This document shows positions 1-12,165 of a stretch of 64,000 nucleotides of DNA, piece by piece (the stretch's first letter is position 1; each line of letters begins with the position of its first letter). Location: contig NC_079137.1 of NCBI RefSeq assembly GCF_945859705.1, forward strand, positions 32,483,322 through 32,547,321, written 5' to 3'. Origin of the DNA: Episyrphus balteatus (Eukaryota; Arthropoda; Insecta; Diptera; Syrphidae). Made by a program: the position numbers and the translations under genes. The notes beneath the pieces are model-generated. The model was not told the origin of the DNA, did not search any database, and saw only the letters and a program-made list of their open reading frames with translations.

Positions 1-1471
1 ACATCCCTCCTTAACTCTTGTCCACTCCGCACTAACCTCACACAGGACACTGGAGGGAGATTATTGGTTAAAAATTGATCGGATTCCGTACGAAAAATTG
101 TCCCCGCTTTCCACATACACCAACTGCTGTGCCTATCTGTGGTGCAAAATATTCCCATTTAATCTCAATTTAAAACAAAAATGAATATAATTTCGTTCGT
201 CGTTGGGCTTGTTGCATAGAGCGTTGAAGTTAAAATAACGCACCGTTGGGTGAGAACAATGTCTGATGTAGTTGGTGTGAAAGTGTAGACCTAAAATATT
301 GTGTAAAATAGTGTTGGCTCCCTGACTACAAGCCAATAATCAGTATTGCCACAAATGGTTATAGTTTTTCACGGCTTTTCGAAAATTTCCAACTTAAAAT
401 TCTAAAATCAGTCTAAAAAGTGGCATAAAAAAAATTGTTTTAGAACCTTTAAGCATGGAATATAAGAGGATAAATATTATTCTGGAAGGGTTGCAATGTT
501 CTTATAAAAAAAAATTAAGAAATTTGATTTATCACCTAACTAGTCCTAAAAACTTCACGAAGGAAATACTCCATTATTCTATCCTATTTTTAATTTTTGG
601 CAAATTACCGAAGAATAATAAAATATTTTCTGATCCCTTGGCAACACTGGTGCCTAAACAGAGATGTTAATGAGAATTTTTGTTGAAAATCATCAGGTTT
701 TAAACGATTCCGTCGTAATTATTACACCCATGAGAGGACACTACGTACAGAAAGGGAACATAACGTTCAGAAAAAAAAAAAAAAATCATTAAAAAAATTA
801 TTCTAGTTTATCTTTAATTCATGGAAAAACAATGAAAATTTAAACCAATTATTTTACCGAACCAAAGCTTATCATTAAGTCTGGCTGAATGTAAATTAGG
901 TTTTGTTAATAAGCACTCACTTCGTGTGAACATGAACGTTAGTTCTATAGCTCTATATAGGTAGGAACCTATATTTTTAACATATTAAAGTTTTACATTG
1001 TTTATGTAGTGCATAACATTTTGGTTAGTTGCGGCTAAACTTTAACACCATGACAAATATTTAAACATTGATGTATTCGATGAGGGAAGTTCAAAATGAA
1101 ACTGGAAAAAGTTAAACTTTCAAGCCAAATTAATATTTTAGAATTATTAATGAAACTTACGCAAAAAATTTTAACAAATTAATTTTAAAAATTCGTTATT
1201 TTTTTCAAAATCGATAATTTATGATTGAGTGGACTATATTGGATACGTAATGGGAGTACGATACTAAATTAAAAATATCTTGTAGAAAGAAAGAACATAC
1301 ATCCACCTTTATAAGAACTTACTAGAATTTTAAATCATACAATAATTCTAATTGTGCCTCAAAAACAATTTTATTTTCCAGAAAAAATCTTCTGAAATTG
1401 GAAGAAAAAGACCACTTCAGCAAATTAGGTGCTAAGTATCTAAGTACCTAAAGCTTTCACGCAGACAACTT
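1..1471. other. AT-rich noncoding DNA
   Basis: No coding frame, RNA gene or terminal-repeat pair is visible. Open frames of up to about 70 codons are low-complexity and appear on both strands, as expected by chance in AT-rich DNA. A run of A occurs near 768-784. Confidence 0.6.
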
Positions 1472-1568
1472 AGGTCCATTTTCTTCACTCGGAGTTGAAC
1501 AAAACTTGAGAATTTTTATATTAAAAATTCTCAAGTTATGTTCAACTCCGAGTGAAGAAAATGGACCT
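1472..1568. repeat. Near-perfect 47-bp-arm hairpin
   Basis: The left arm (1472-1518) and right arm (1522-1568) are inverted copies with one mismatch, separated by 3 nt. The left arm begins AGGTCCATTTTCTTCACTCG and the right arm ends with its complement. A stem this long with so small a loop fits a recent fold-back duplication or the remains of a foldback transposon better than a typical imperfect microRNA precursor. Its transcription is unknown. Confidence 0.85.
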
Positions 1569-3094
1569 TAGTGTTGTCAAATCTGCTTCTTGAATGAAAC
1601 TAATTAAACAAAACCCAACTTACAAATTCCTAACAAAAAACATCGGATTCCGTTTGCATGAAGTGCTGCTTCATAATTTTTGCATGTTTACCTATTATTT
1701 TTATTTGTTTTTGTATTTCTCTTGTCTCTTGTAAGAATTAAGAATCGTGAATATAATTTAGATTTACGAATATTAACAAATTGTTCACTGTGGTGTATAC
1801 TTACTTTTTTTTATAAATATATAAACTAGCCGACCCAGCCCTCGAAATTCGAGTGCCAATTTCTTTATTTTTTTTTATTTGCAACAATTTTGAACACAAT
1901 GATACCAAAATAGTTTCTTTATTTTTTATAGTATTTGTTGTTGTTTTCTATATAATAATATATATACTTTTTGATATATTTTAAACCTAATTTAGATATT
2001 GTTGAACTATGTTTTAACTACGCTCAACTACGTAAAAAAAGTATTGAAAAAAAAAATGCAAAGTGTAATCGCCTTAAGGGCATTGTGTTTGTACCATGCA
2101 TTTCAATTCAATTCAACCTGCTTCATGTTCCATTCGTTCAAATTCCATCCGTCAATCATTCAACCTCCACCAACTTCACTCAAATTTGTCATTCACACTT
2201 CATTATTTTTTTCATTTAGCTTGTAGTTTATTGTCGAATTCCTTTCAATTTTTAGAATCGACTAAAAAAAACGAATTTTTTGTGTTAAAAGGGAACATGA
2301 AAACAAGCCGAGTTCTTTTTGCGACTGTCTGTGTGTCCTTTGACAACAATTTTTACACGTACGTCAATCTGAAATCAAAACAACTTCTGCAAAATAAAAC
2401 CAGAGATTCCTTTTGTCAATAATTTTGTTTATTTTCTTCGGTAATATAAATTCAATTAAATCAAAATCAATAGGAAATTGCAGATATTATTAAGATCTGA
2501 GTGAAGATGAAGTAGAAAGTTAATTATTTTGGCCGTATGCTGTCGTTTTACAGAGAAAAAATATCCTGAAGACAATCACGGGAAGAAAAGTCGCAGTAAT
2601 TTGACTTTTTCACAATAACCATGCCAGGAAAAAATATATTTTGATCGCAAATTGTTTTTTTTTTTTTTATATATATTTTATATTTTTCCGCAATAAAAAA
2701 ACGATATTCAATTAGAATTCACTCTTTATTTGAAGTTGGTGTTCTCAAATTAACAACACGAAGAAATCTTTCAGCTTGACGTTTGAGAAATGTCAAATCT
2801 TCCAAGTGTGTGTGCAAATCCGTGTAAATTTCTCCAGGAAAATTTTAATGAATGCGTTCAGATACTTATTAATGATTAAAGATATGTTCACATTTATTAA
2901 AGGTGCGTTCACGTGTAGATCTTCACAGTATACAGTAGTAAAAAGGTAATCCGTGGTACTGTGTGGCAGTGAAATTTTAAGCAAAACATCCCTTTGAAAG
3001 TGAGAATCGACATTTTTTAATCAATCAAATCAATTCTTAAGGTTTTAGCACACCAACTGCGTATCACGACAACGTCTTTTTTATGTTAAAGCCA
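1569..3094. other. AT-rich noncoding DNA
   Basis: No gene seen. A short GC-rich island at 1826-1853 (CTAGCCGACCCAGCC followed by a CTCGAAATTCGAG palindrome) resembles the CTAGC-GACCC start of a repeat common in arthropod genomes, but it is too short to classify. Poly-T and TA-rich runs are present at about 1948-1970 and 2656-2682. Confidence 0.5.
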
Positions 3095-4155
3095 TAACTA
3101 CAATGACCTAAAAAGTGCAAAAGTGGGAAATTTACAAAATTAAATTTTTTTATTTCTTTCTAGCACTATTTGTTTTTGTAAAAATTTATGGAAAAAACTA
3201 CAAAAATTGTTTTTTGAAACCAAAAAATAGGCTTTCTCTATAATTATTTTTAATTTTGTGGTCGGAGAAACTGTCACAAAATGAGTTTGAAAATTTTAAT
3301 TGGCCATTGTAGTTATACATACCTTAAAGTGACCTAAAAAGTGAAAAAGTGGGAAATTTACAAAATTATTATTTTTTATTTCTTTCTAGCAATATTTGTT
3401 TTTGGAAAAAAAATACAAAATTTTTTTTTAAACCAAAAAATAAGCTTTTTGCATCATTATTTTTTATGCTGTCGTCGTAAAAACTGTCATAAAATGAGTT
3501 TGAAATCTATCACTTTTCGGCTTTTTGCAAAAAGTTGCCGTTGTAGTTATACTTTTAAAGCCTTAAGGCTTAACTACAATGACCTAAAAAATGAAAAACT
3601 AGGAAATTTACAAAAGTAAAAAAAAAAAATTATTTTTTTCTTTTTGTTTTTGGAAAAAACTACAAAAATTGTTTTTCAAACTAAATAATAAGCTTTCTGC
3701 ATCATTATTTTTAATTTTTTGGTCGAAAAAACTATCACAAAATGAGTTTGAAAATTTTCACTTTTTGACTTTTTGCAAAAAGTGGCCGTTGTAGTTATAC
3801 CTTTAACTACATTGGCTCAAAATGTGAAAAAGTACAAAAGTGAAAATTTTCAAACTCATTTTTGTATGGTTTTCGGGCTAGAAAATTAAAACAAAAAATG
3901 CAAAAAGCATTTTTTTTTTTTTGTATAAAAACAATTTGTTAACTCTTTTTTAAAAAAAAATTACGCTAGCGAGAAAAAAAGTGAACATTTTCAAACTCAT
4001 TTTTTGACAGTTTTTCTTACCTTAAAATCAAAAATAATGATGAAGAAACCTTATTTTTTGCTTTAATAAATAAATACAAATAGCGCTAGAAACAAATAAA
4101 AAAAATTTAATTTTGTAAATTTCACTTTTTTTCACTTTTTAGGTTATTGTATTTA
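3095..4155. repeat. Cluster of four related TAACTACAATG-ended modules
   Basis: Four modules of one repeat lie head to tail: 3095-3315, about 3329-3549, 3571-3797 and, inverted, 3804-4155. Modules 1 and 3 start TAACTACAATGACC and end GGCC(A/G)TTGTAGTTA, so each has about 14-bp terminal inverted repeats. Shared internal words include CCTAAAAAGTG, GGGAAATTTACAAAA, ACAAAATGAGTTTGAAA and TTTTTGCAAAAAGT. The fourth is longer (352 bp) and degenerate at its outer end. This reads as a MITE-like unit that multiplied locally, by tandem duplication or by insertion into itself. No superfamily is assigned. Confidence 0.8.
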
Positions 4156-4820
4156 AGGAACAAAAAAAAGCGCTTTGCCATGCGGCGATAAAATATTAGT
4201 GCCTTTTATGCAAAAATGAAAACGTCTAAAAGTGAAAACTTGGTAAATGGTAAAGGAACTGTCAAATTCTTTTATTCTTTCAAGAGAGAAAAGGACGAAG
4301 ATAGATTTCATTGGTATCAAAAGTGTTTATAAAAGATTGAACCCTAGACTCGATTTTAATAGAATTCGATTTTAACAAAAAAAAAATCCATGGTAATAAA
4401 ACAAACATCTTACTTCTAAACTTAAATAACTAAAACAATGAAAGTTAACCATAGTTAACATGCGATCTTAAAACAGCGCACCAATGTGAACCCACCTTAA
4501 TGTTTTTTTTATTTTCGCTGAATGCTTTCATTCATTCATTCAGTCATGAATAACATTTCATTCCAGTCGATTGGAAATTTTTCCAACAGGTAGTTGTTTT
4601 GGTTTTGTTTTTTTTTTTTTATATCGAATTTTTAATTAATTAATTAAACAAATTTCGGTATTTCGATAAAAAAAAAAATTTAAAAAAAATGATTCTGCAA
4701 TTCTAGAGGTCATTCTCTATCGTTCGGTGTATAATTTATGGCCCTTCGGGTTTTGTGGGCCCGGTATTTTGTACAACAAAAACCACGTTCGCCGTTTTAT
4801 TATATGATACTTTTTTTTAC
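4156..4820. other. AT-rich noncoding DNA
   Basis: No gene seen. It holds A/T runs, short ATTC tandem words near 4530-4545 and a TTAATTAATTAATTA run at about 4632-4650. Confidence 0.5.
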
Positions 4821-5400
4821 TGGCGATATTGTGTTTGTAGGTTTCGGATTCGTAAAAAAAATATAACTCGAGATAACAATCAGACACGACATAACCGATG
4901 ATAGGTAAAGAATTATGAAAAAGTGGAGCCAGTAATTTTGTATGTCTATCTGTCTTTCTGTCTGCTTCAAGTACTGCCTTAACTACTTGATCGATTTTCT
5001 TCAAACTTTGGTAATTATGAATTTTATAAGATTTCCTATTGAAATTTTATTTTTGGGACGAAACTTAACGGTACTTGCCATATGAAAAAATGTAAAAAGT
5101 CTTGTTTTTCTCAAAGCGGCTCTAACGGTTTTGATGTACTGTGGTTCTAACTTTTGATATAGTAAAAATGTTGACCTTTATTAATGGAACCTCCCACAGA
5201 ACCTTTTTCTAGATTTCTGACTTTCTCGTATATCACTTAACCAATTTCAACTACAATTTTTGTACAAACAAGTTTATGTAGCCTTAATTTAAAATTTAAG
5301 ACAAATTTTCATAAAAGTCAATTTCGGATTCTTAAAAATATTTTTGTTTTTAATTTATTTACTATTTGATTTATTTGAAATTTTGTTTAGGTAAATATGT
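4821..5400 (+). repeat. Dispersed repeat with CTGT-type core (copy 1)
   Basis: It matches the copy at 23,731 over an ordered series of words: GATTCGTAAAAAAAAT, AACTCGAGATAACAAT, a TCTGTCT-rich stretch, GATTTTCTTCAAACTT, AACGGTAC(C/T)TGCCATAT and CGGCTCTAACG. The tetranucleotide core is degenerate here (TATGTCTATCTGTCTTTCTG), so this copy looks older than the 23.8-kb one. Further partial copies lie at 52,838-53,345 and, inverted, about 61,545-61,660. The family is interspersed, has no coding capacity I can see and no clear ends, so the class is unknown. Confidence 0.8.
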
Positions 5401-5546
5401 TGAAAAATAATTTCTTCAAAAATTCTCGAAATATTTTATATTTAAAATAAATTTTTTATTGTAGGCTTAAAGTCTACAATAAAAAAATTATTTTAAATTT
5501 AAGAAAAGTCACCTAATTTGTTAAAGAAATATTTTATATACTTATG

Positions 5547-6507
5547 TAGGGGAAGTGGGGGCAAGACCGCCCACTTAGTGTTTGACCGTTTCTATTGTTT
5601 TAAATGCAGTCTATTTGTAATAATAACACAATTATGCTATATTTTCATTAGTTCTCACTCCAGCACAAGCTTTTTGGTACCATTTGGTACACATTTTGCA
5701 CTTAATCCAACAATACTGTGGATTGGATCTAGAAAACAGTTGCAGATAGAACGTACAAATACAATCTGCAAAGTCCTCTTCATCAGAATCATCAATTACA
5801 GTATTGTTTTTGTTTTATATGTGAATTTTTGATCATATGATTGAAATTTAAATTTTTAGGTTTTATTTGGGTTTTAATGATCTTTATTTTTTGATGCAAT
5901 TAATGAAACATTAATTCATCTTTTTGTTACCCTACGTTTCGCCGGTTTCTTTCCAGCTTCCTCAGGGTATTTTTATTTGATTTTAGTGGTGAAAATTAAA
6001 TTTTAGTACATTTTTATTATTGTTGTTTGAATTTAAAATTTTAAATAAATAATTTAATAAATTAACATGAAAAACTAAACAAAACACTACAACAAATACT
6101 TAGAACTATTATCACAATTTCTTATCACAGACTTTAATTTATGGCAACAATTTCATGTTCTGTATTATTTTTTTTTTTAAATTATTTTTATGACTCCATC
6201 TTTTACAGAAAATACTTTTTAATATTCACTTTCTATTATAAAAAAGGAAAAGTTAAAAATTTTAATTATTTCAGTGTCAAAAATACAACTGACTTTTCAC
6301 ATGAACGATAACAATTTGATGAAAAATCACAAAATTTACCGTAACTCTTCGGGGTCTTAACCGAAATTGTTAAAACTTACAGAAGTGATCGATCGTACCA
6401 AAGGGCACCTATTTTATATTGCAAGTGTAGGCAATTTAACTTTTTTTCATACAACATAGTACGAAAACCGTCCTGCCCCATAGGCGGTCTTGCCCCCATT
6501 TCCCCTA
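5547..6507. mobile_element. 961-bp element with 25-bp GC-rich TIRs
   Basis: The ends are inverted copies with one mismatch: TAGGGGAAGTGGGGGCAAGA at 5547 continuing into CCGCC, mirrored at 6483-6507. Such G-rich 'GGGGCAAGACCG' ends recur in animal DNA-transposon families that insert at TA, and here a TA lies at each border (the target duplication could be just TA). The interior is AT-rich with no transposase frame, so it is non-autonomous. A hammerhead-like hairpin lies inside at 5928-5969. The superfamily is not settled. Confidence 0.85.
5928..5969 (-). other. Hammerhead-ribozyme-like hairpin motif (copy 1)
   Basis: On the minus strand the motif reads UACCC, then UGAGGAA, then a GCUGG/CCGGC stem with a 7-nt AAAGAAA loop, then GAAACGUA, then GGGUA, which pairs with the opening UACCC. 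The words CUGA-N-GA and GAAAC on either side of a stem are the core of hammerhead ribozymes, which occur in Penelope-like elements and other repeats. One extra A before stem II and the overlap of the core C with stem I depart from the canonical fold, so activity is doubtful. A relative lies at 63,741-63,780. Confidence 0.45.
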
Positions 6508-7019
6508 TAACTTTACAAATTTTCAAAAAAAAATCCAAAAATTCTTTGTACTTCATTTGGAGATTAAACCCATTTAAAAAGGCGTTTTCTTAATTTAATT
6601 TAAGAAAAATTTAATACTTTTTTACATTTCTTATAAAATTATTGATAAAATTAAATTAAATTATTCTTTAATTAAGTTTGTTAAAAGCTTTAACCTTACA
6701 ATGTACTTCCTCACTTCACTTGTCCAACAAAAAAAACTCGAACAAATCCAAACAAAATGGGGTTGATGTTGTTGTTGTTTTTAACACTGCAACTTCGCCC
6801 TGCTGCGATCACTCAATTAAAAAAAGAATCAAATTGTACCTAGGGAATAAAACACTTTTAGTTTCCAATTTAAACAATAAGAGAAATTAAAAGAAAATAA
6901 AATGACACCAAAACAAACACTTTCAATCTCAATTAGAGAACTCCAAAAATATGCACACTGCACAGGTTAGGTTAGGTAGGTAGATAACTATGTATTTTTT
7001 TCCAACAACTTCTCAAATG
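6508..7019. other. Possible truncated internal region of the LTR element
   Basis: On the minus strand this segment follows the primer-binding site, so it would be the leader of the LTR retrotransposon. No gag or pol frame is present. It includes GGTTAGGTTAGG at about 6965-6976. Either the element is truncated here or its body was replaced. Confidence 0.35.
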
Positions 7020-7020
7020 G

Positions 7021-7038
7021 GCCCCACGTTGGGCGCCA
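7021..7038 (-). other. tRNA-Lys primer-binding site
   Basis: The plus strand reads GCCCCACGTTGGGCGCCA, identical over 18 nt to the 3' end of insect tRNA-Lys as I recall it. The complement on the minus strand is a retroviral-type primer-binding site. It begins 2 nt after the TG...CA-bounded LTR at 7041-9128, which is the spacing expected. tRNA-Lys priming is typical of gypsy-type elements of flies. Confidence 0.8.
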
Positions 7039-7040
7039 AT

Positions 7041-9128
7041 TGTTGCAATTTTTATTTCACCGATCTTTTACGTTATTTTATTATTATTATTATTTTATAA
7101 TTGGACTTTAATGAAAACAAAACGAAACGCGAATCTAATTAATTAATTATTTTATAAAGCAAACAAACGAAAGCACCTGCGTGCAGCGCGACTTTATGAA
7201 ATTAATTTTTATGATGCAAATGACAACTGTCAAACAATGAGCGCGTTCGATGAAATAAAATATGCAAACATACAACAAAATTATGCTGTATCCCGTAGCT
7301 CAGTGTGATGGGGTGGGTTCAGACTTTTTGATACACTTTATTAATCCGTCCGATTAATAAAATGTATCAAACAACAATAAAAAAAATACACAACAATAAA
7401 AAAAAATTATCTAAATGGAAATTAAATAAAAGTAAACACAGGGTGTTACTTCTACTTACTAGGGTGGGCGCCAGGAAACTTTTTAAATGGAAGTTTACCA
7501 AAACCAAACCTAAACTGAAAAGTAATCTTCAAAAATTGAAAATAAAAGAAATGAATTTATTTCCTAATTGGAATTTAAGAAATTTTATTTTTAAAGACTG
7601 GGAAACCTTGGTAGTCCTGGACAAAAACCCAGTATCTTTTCGAAAACAAGAAAAAAATACAATAATAATTTATTTGAAACGAAGAATGAAATTCAAAATG
7701 TAGATATGCAAAAAAAATAAAAGAAAACCAAAAGCCAAAGTAAAATTACAATTTCTTTGTGCCAAAAAGACACAAAGCAAAACCACTTTGGGAAAGATCC
7801 CGAAAGACAACGGCAAAACTAAACGGTCGCGAGTCCCGCAAAATATCGGGATAAAACAAAACGTTACGAAGGCCTAATCGGTCAACAAATTATTCCCACT
7901 TTAGGGCCACTCAAAAACGAAATTTCAAATACTATTTTTTCACAAATAAAAACCAAATACTTATCTCAACAATTGAATCCTTTTTCCTGGTATTTTGTCC
8001 CCAACAAATTTCCTCCCTCAAATGGTATCTATCGGACCTCCTCCGAATTAGAATTTTCCTCCAAAATTTACTAGAAAATATTCGCCCCCAACTGGACTTA
8101 TATTTTCTCAATCGCAAGTTAACTCTCAAAAATAAAATCGCAAAAATCGTAATAATTTTTCGTTTAAACTTTTCACCACTAACTCGCTTAAAAGTCTTCC
8201 AAGAAGTGAAGTAATAATGGCGGGCCAAAACGAACATGCCGCCACGACCATATGGTCATCCTCTTCTGATCTTAGTGCATGGAGGTTTTCTGTCTCGGTC
8301 TAACAACAGCACCCTGCCTATTGGCTAGCGGCCTGTTCCGATGTTGAAAAACCATCGCATGCGATCTCATGCGTTGGTGATATTCTCACCAACAGTGGCT
8401 CAGTGGACGCATTCAGCCCGCTTCCGCCAATTCCATTTAAAAAGAATTAAACGAAAAACTATTTAAAAATCACGCAAAGTCCCCAGCCCAAACCGGCCCA
8501 GAACTAATAAATTGGAGGAAAATATTTCTTCTAGACGGAGTCACGACCATTTACATTTTCAAATTAAACCGCGAGAAAGGATTCAAACGCGAAAGTTAAT
8601 TAAACTAAAACCGTAGACCTTCGCGCAGACAATTAGGGGAAGGGAAACACATCGCAAAGTGGTTTTACTTTTATGCAAGGCACTTATGGTGGGCACTCGG
8701 CCATGCTAAATTTATGTTGGTGAATTATAATTCACATTTACGTTGGGCATGGGTAAATACTTCATGCCTTTATATCCTGGGTGAGTCATCTCTCACAAAC
8801 ATATCACATGTATCTTTCTTCAAGTCATTTTATGGACCGCCCGTCCAAATAGATATAATATAATTCTCAAAAAGTATGGACCGCCCGTCCAATACTGACT
8901 TTATAGTCTGTGTGAACCATCAATCACACGTCACACTATATGTTGTAATGTAAACCTGTTTTGTTTGCTTTTCCAAGATACTCAAAGAACAAGCTTCTGG
9001 CTGATGGACCAGGTCTCTAATAATCTCTTCGAGCATTTTGGAGCAGCAAAAGAATGGGATTCAAGAAAATGATTAAAAGGGAATGGAATGGGAAGGTAAA
9101 ACTTTTTGTGGTAAAATTTACCGCAACA
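7041..9128 (-). mobile_element. Long terminal repeat of a gypsy-type retrotransposon
   Basis: In minus orientation the repeat begins TGTTGCGGTAAATTTTACC (9128 downward) and ends AAAAATTGCAACA (7041), so it has the TG...CA boundaries and a 6-bp terminal inversion TGTTGC/GCAACA. The primer-binding site follows directly, so this is the 5' LTR. The length of 2,088 bp is large but has a precedent in the Ulysses element of Drosophila virilis, whose LTRs are about 2.1 kb. The part at 8230-8430 is GC-rich, and TATGGACCGCCCGTCCAA occurs twice (about 8832 and 8875). No second LTR and no gag-pol body are in the window. Open frames inside (for example 7362-7703 and 7932-8237 on the minus strand) are low-complexity. 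Confidence 0.7.
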
Positions 9129-10500
9129 ATTCTAAGCAACTTTAACCACAGGAGGAAGTACGTTCTTTACTAAGAATTAATATAAAATGTATCTATTACG
9201 CAATTCGTAATTTTATTTAAAATTCTTTGACGAAAAAAAAAAAAAAATTGGTTATCCTCCGCCCTATATCCTCTAAAGAGTAAAAATCTTCTTTTTCTGA
9301 CACCTCAAAACATAGATTTAAGTTAATTTCTTCAAATCCGCAAATCACACCAATTATTTACTACATATGTGGTACTTCAAATGGGAATTTAAAAAATATT
9401 TAATAATCCCAATCACATTGTCTTGCCTTAAGTGACCTTCTATTCGTTTACCACCATGTATCAAAAATTCAGCTCCTTGAAAACTACTTAAACTCACTGC
9501 CTTGAAAGTAAAAATTCCATCAATAATTACTAAACTTGCGACACGTTTACCTATTCAATCAACTTCATTTTACATTATCAAACAAGTCATGTTCGTTTAT
9601 TTTCAACACATTCCTCGAACTTCTCCTTGTTCCTGATCGATTTTGAAATTTCCAAAAAAAAAAAAGTCCACACTATACCTACAATGACAAAGACATTTCA
9701 CTCGCCCACCACCAATTGACTATACCCATCTTTGACAGTCAACCAAACCACTTCCGATAATCCAATAACTACGAAGACTGCACATCCTTGTTCAAGAGAG
9801 GAAATGGAGTAAAAAAGAAGACTCAATTTACTATGTCCCTTTTATCATTGCCAACACAACATTGTTCTTCCTTTTTTGGTTCTTATCGTTTTGGGATAAT
9901 AGAAAACTTTAGCCATAACCACAGTGCCAAGAATTTAAGTCCCAATTGTGCTACGTTTTTGACTTACCTCTCTCATGTATGTATGTTTGTGTATCTTTCT
10001 CGCTACATTTACAAATTTCATTTTCATTGTGCAACAAGAATGCTTCCTCGTCATCATTTCGTACTCGCCGTGCTAACAGCTATTTCAACAAAGTTTCTTC
10101 TTCCTGACAACCAAGCTTCCAAAATGTTTGATTTCCCCATGGAACCAAGACTTGGTTGATAGTGCTAGTTGCTGCTTGCTGCCAAACTTCAACTTTTGAG
10201 TTGACTCCGCCGCACCAACCAACAACGAGGATGACGGTGATGCCACCAACCGACAGCGACGCGACGCGATGTGTGTAGGGAGTAACCCTCTGTAAAGTGC
10301 TGCACTCACTCGAGACTTCCTGCTACGATGTGGTGGCATCAACCGCTGCCACTCATGTCCGCCCCAACAAACCCTTAACCTTAACCCAAACCCAAAACTC
10401 ACTAACCAACTTGATTCCAACAAAAAAAAAAAAATGAAACTATTGTCTAAACGAGTGAATATTTTATACACACTTTTCGAATTTGGAAATTATTGTTCCT
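9129..10500. other. Mixed-composition noncoding DNA
   Basis: After an AT-rich start, about 9460-10400 is more balanced, with GC-rich GACG/GCGACG words near 10,220-10,275. Overlapping open frames on both strands (9788-10159 plus; 10085-10471 minus) share no protein family I recognise and lack plausible splice context. The stretch could be regulatory or a UTR exon, but nothing in it decides that. Confidence 0.4.
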
Positions 10501-12084
10501 ATAAATTTTTTGCCAAATAACAACATCAAGTTTCCAAAATCCTGTGGTGGATTTGATTAAATTTTCTATTTGCCAAGCATACACTCGTTATCTATATATT
10601 TTTGTATTGTTTTGTGTGGGTTTTTAGCTTTGTCTGGCTGGCTCCCCACTACTTGACATATGATATTCAGAGAGATGGCCTTAATTAAGGTAGGAATCGT
10701 CGAACCGAGGTTTCTATTTCGACCTCGGAGACAAAGATGGTGTTGTTTCAAGTTTAGCAGATTCACTGAATAAATATGCCATTGGCCAAAAAACAAACTC
10801 TCTGGCTGTCGATCGATATTATTCGACTTTTAGGTGAACGTTGAGAAACTGATTTGTGGTACTTTCTGGGAGAAATGCGATTAATGCAATCAATTTCAAT
10901 TAAATTTAAATTGAAGTTTCTCTTTGGCTATAATAACCACATTGAATTTGGTAGAATTAGAGCCAAAGACAATATAAACAGGATTTGGGAGACTGTATTA
11001 AAATTGTTGCCGATTTTTTAACGCCTATAAACAATGCTGTGGAAATAATTTTACTATCCCACTTTTTAAGGTATTAGATTCACACATTTGTATACCACTT
11101 TCTATTCTCTTAGGACAAAGTTGTTGCAAATAAAAGCCTTGAAATTGATAAAAAAGATAAGAGTTGTAAGTATGTATTTCCTTTACTGAGAACTTTCAAC
11201 ATTTTAGCTCTCTACGTAAAACATTTTCGACCTAACATTAAATTTTTTCAAAAACTACATTAAAAAAATTATTTCTCCACAGTACTTTATGAACATATTC
11301 TGGAAATGCTCTGATAAAAATTCTCAAATTTAAAAGGAGTTTATATTTCTTCGCACTTATCTAATAATAAACCTCATTTTTATTCTCCAGACAAGGGTTA
11401 AATAAACATTTTTCACTTCAGTGTAGGTGTGTATGTGCTTTATTTGATAATCCTTTGAGTCTATAATATGAAGATGAATATAGGCTGAAAAAAAAGGATC
11501 CTCCTTTTATTATCCCAGAGAAACTTTTCATATAATCAGTGTTTCACAAATGTGCGGAGTCTAGAGATATTGAAAATTAAACATGAATTTTAAGTGGCAT
11601 CAAAATCAGTCATCATATCTGTATGACAGCTTTATAGTCCTTGGGATTAATACTTTTCAACATTGTTTGAGATTTTGAAATTAACGGATTTTCAATGTTT
11701 TTTTTTTTTTTAAGTTGTTATCTTTTGGGAAGGGTTGAAAATATTTTTAAAAAGTTTGAAATGTTTTTTTTTTGGTTTTGTTTTTATAAATAAAATTTCT
11801 GTAAGCTCAAATAAAACTTTAAATTTGAAACAAGTCTTTGTTTTTACGAGTATAAGAGTCACTATATATCGATCAAAATATTGCACCTTAGAAGGGTACA
11901 ATAGAATGTAACTGATGAACCCACTGTCATACCTGGGCGAAATTAATTAGTGCAAAAGTATGTATAGGTATCTAAGTTCTATTAAAGCTTAATATTAAAC
12001 CAACAGACGAGCTATTATAACAAATCGTGTAAAGAACTAGAAGATGGTCATCGTCATACATATTATATATATATTTTTTTATAT
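10501..12084. other. AT-rich noncoding DNA
   Basis: No gene, RNA or paired terminal repeat recognised. A homopolymer run of T occurs at about 11,699-11,712. Confidence 0.5.
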
Positions 12085-12165
12085 TGAAAGTCTAAGTTTT
12101 TTTTTATAGAAAATGTTACACATACACCATAGTGACCTGAAATTCAATTTGTTCGTAGACCAATG
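12085..12165 (+). repeat. Dispersed repeat fragment (member 1 of 3)
   Basis: It shares the word order 'AAGTTTTT..ATA, then TTACRCATACRCCAYAGTGAC, then AAATTC..TTGTTCG' with 13,890-13,965. The CATACACCACAGTGA core also recurs at 34,802-34,817. Short and degenerate; no class assigned. Confidence 0.5.

Noticed and set aside
5928..5969. Canonical, active hammerhead ribozyme
   Set aside because: An extra A precedes stem II and the core C is shared with the outer stem. Only a hammerhead-like call is kept.
10085..10471. 128-codon minus-strand protein
   Set aside because: No domain, overlaps another open frame in antisense, Phe- and Ser-rich by composition, no splice context.
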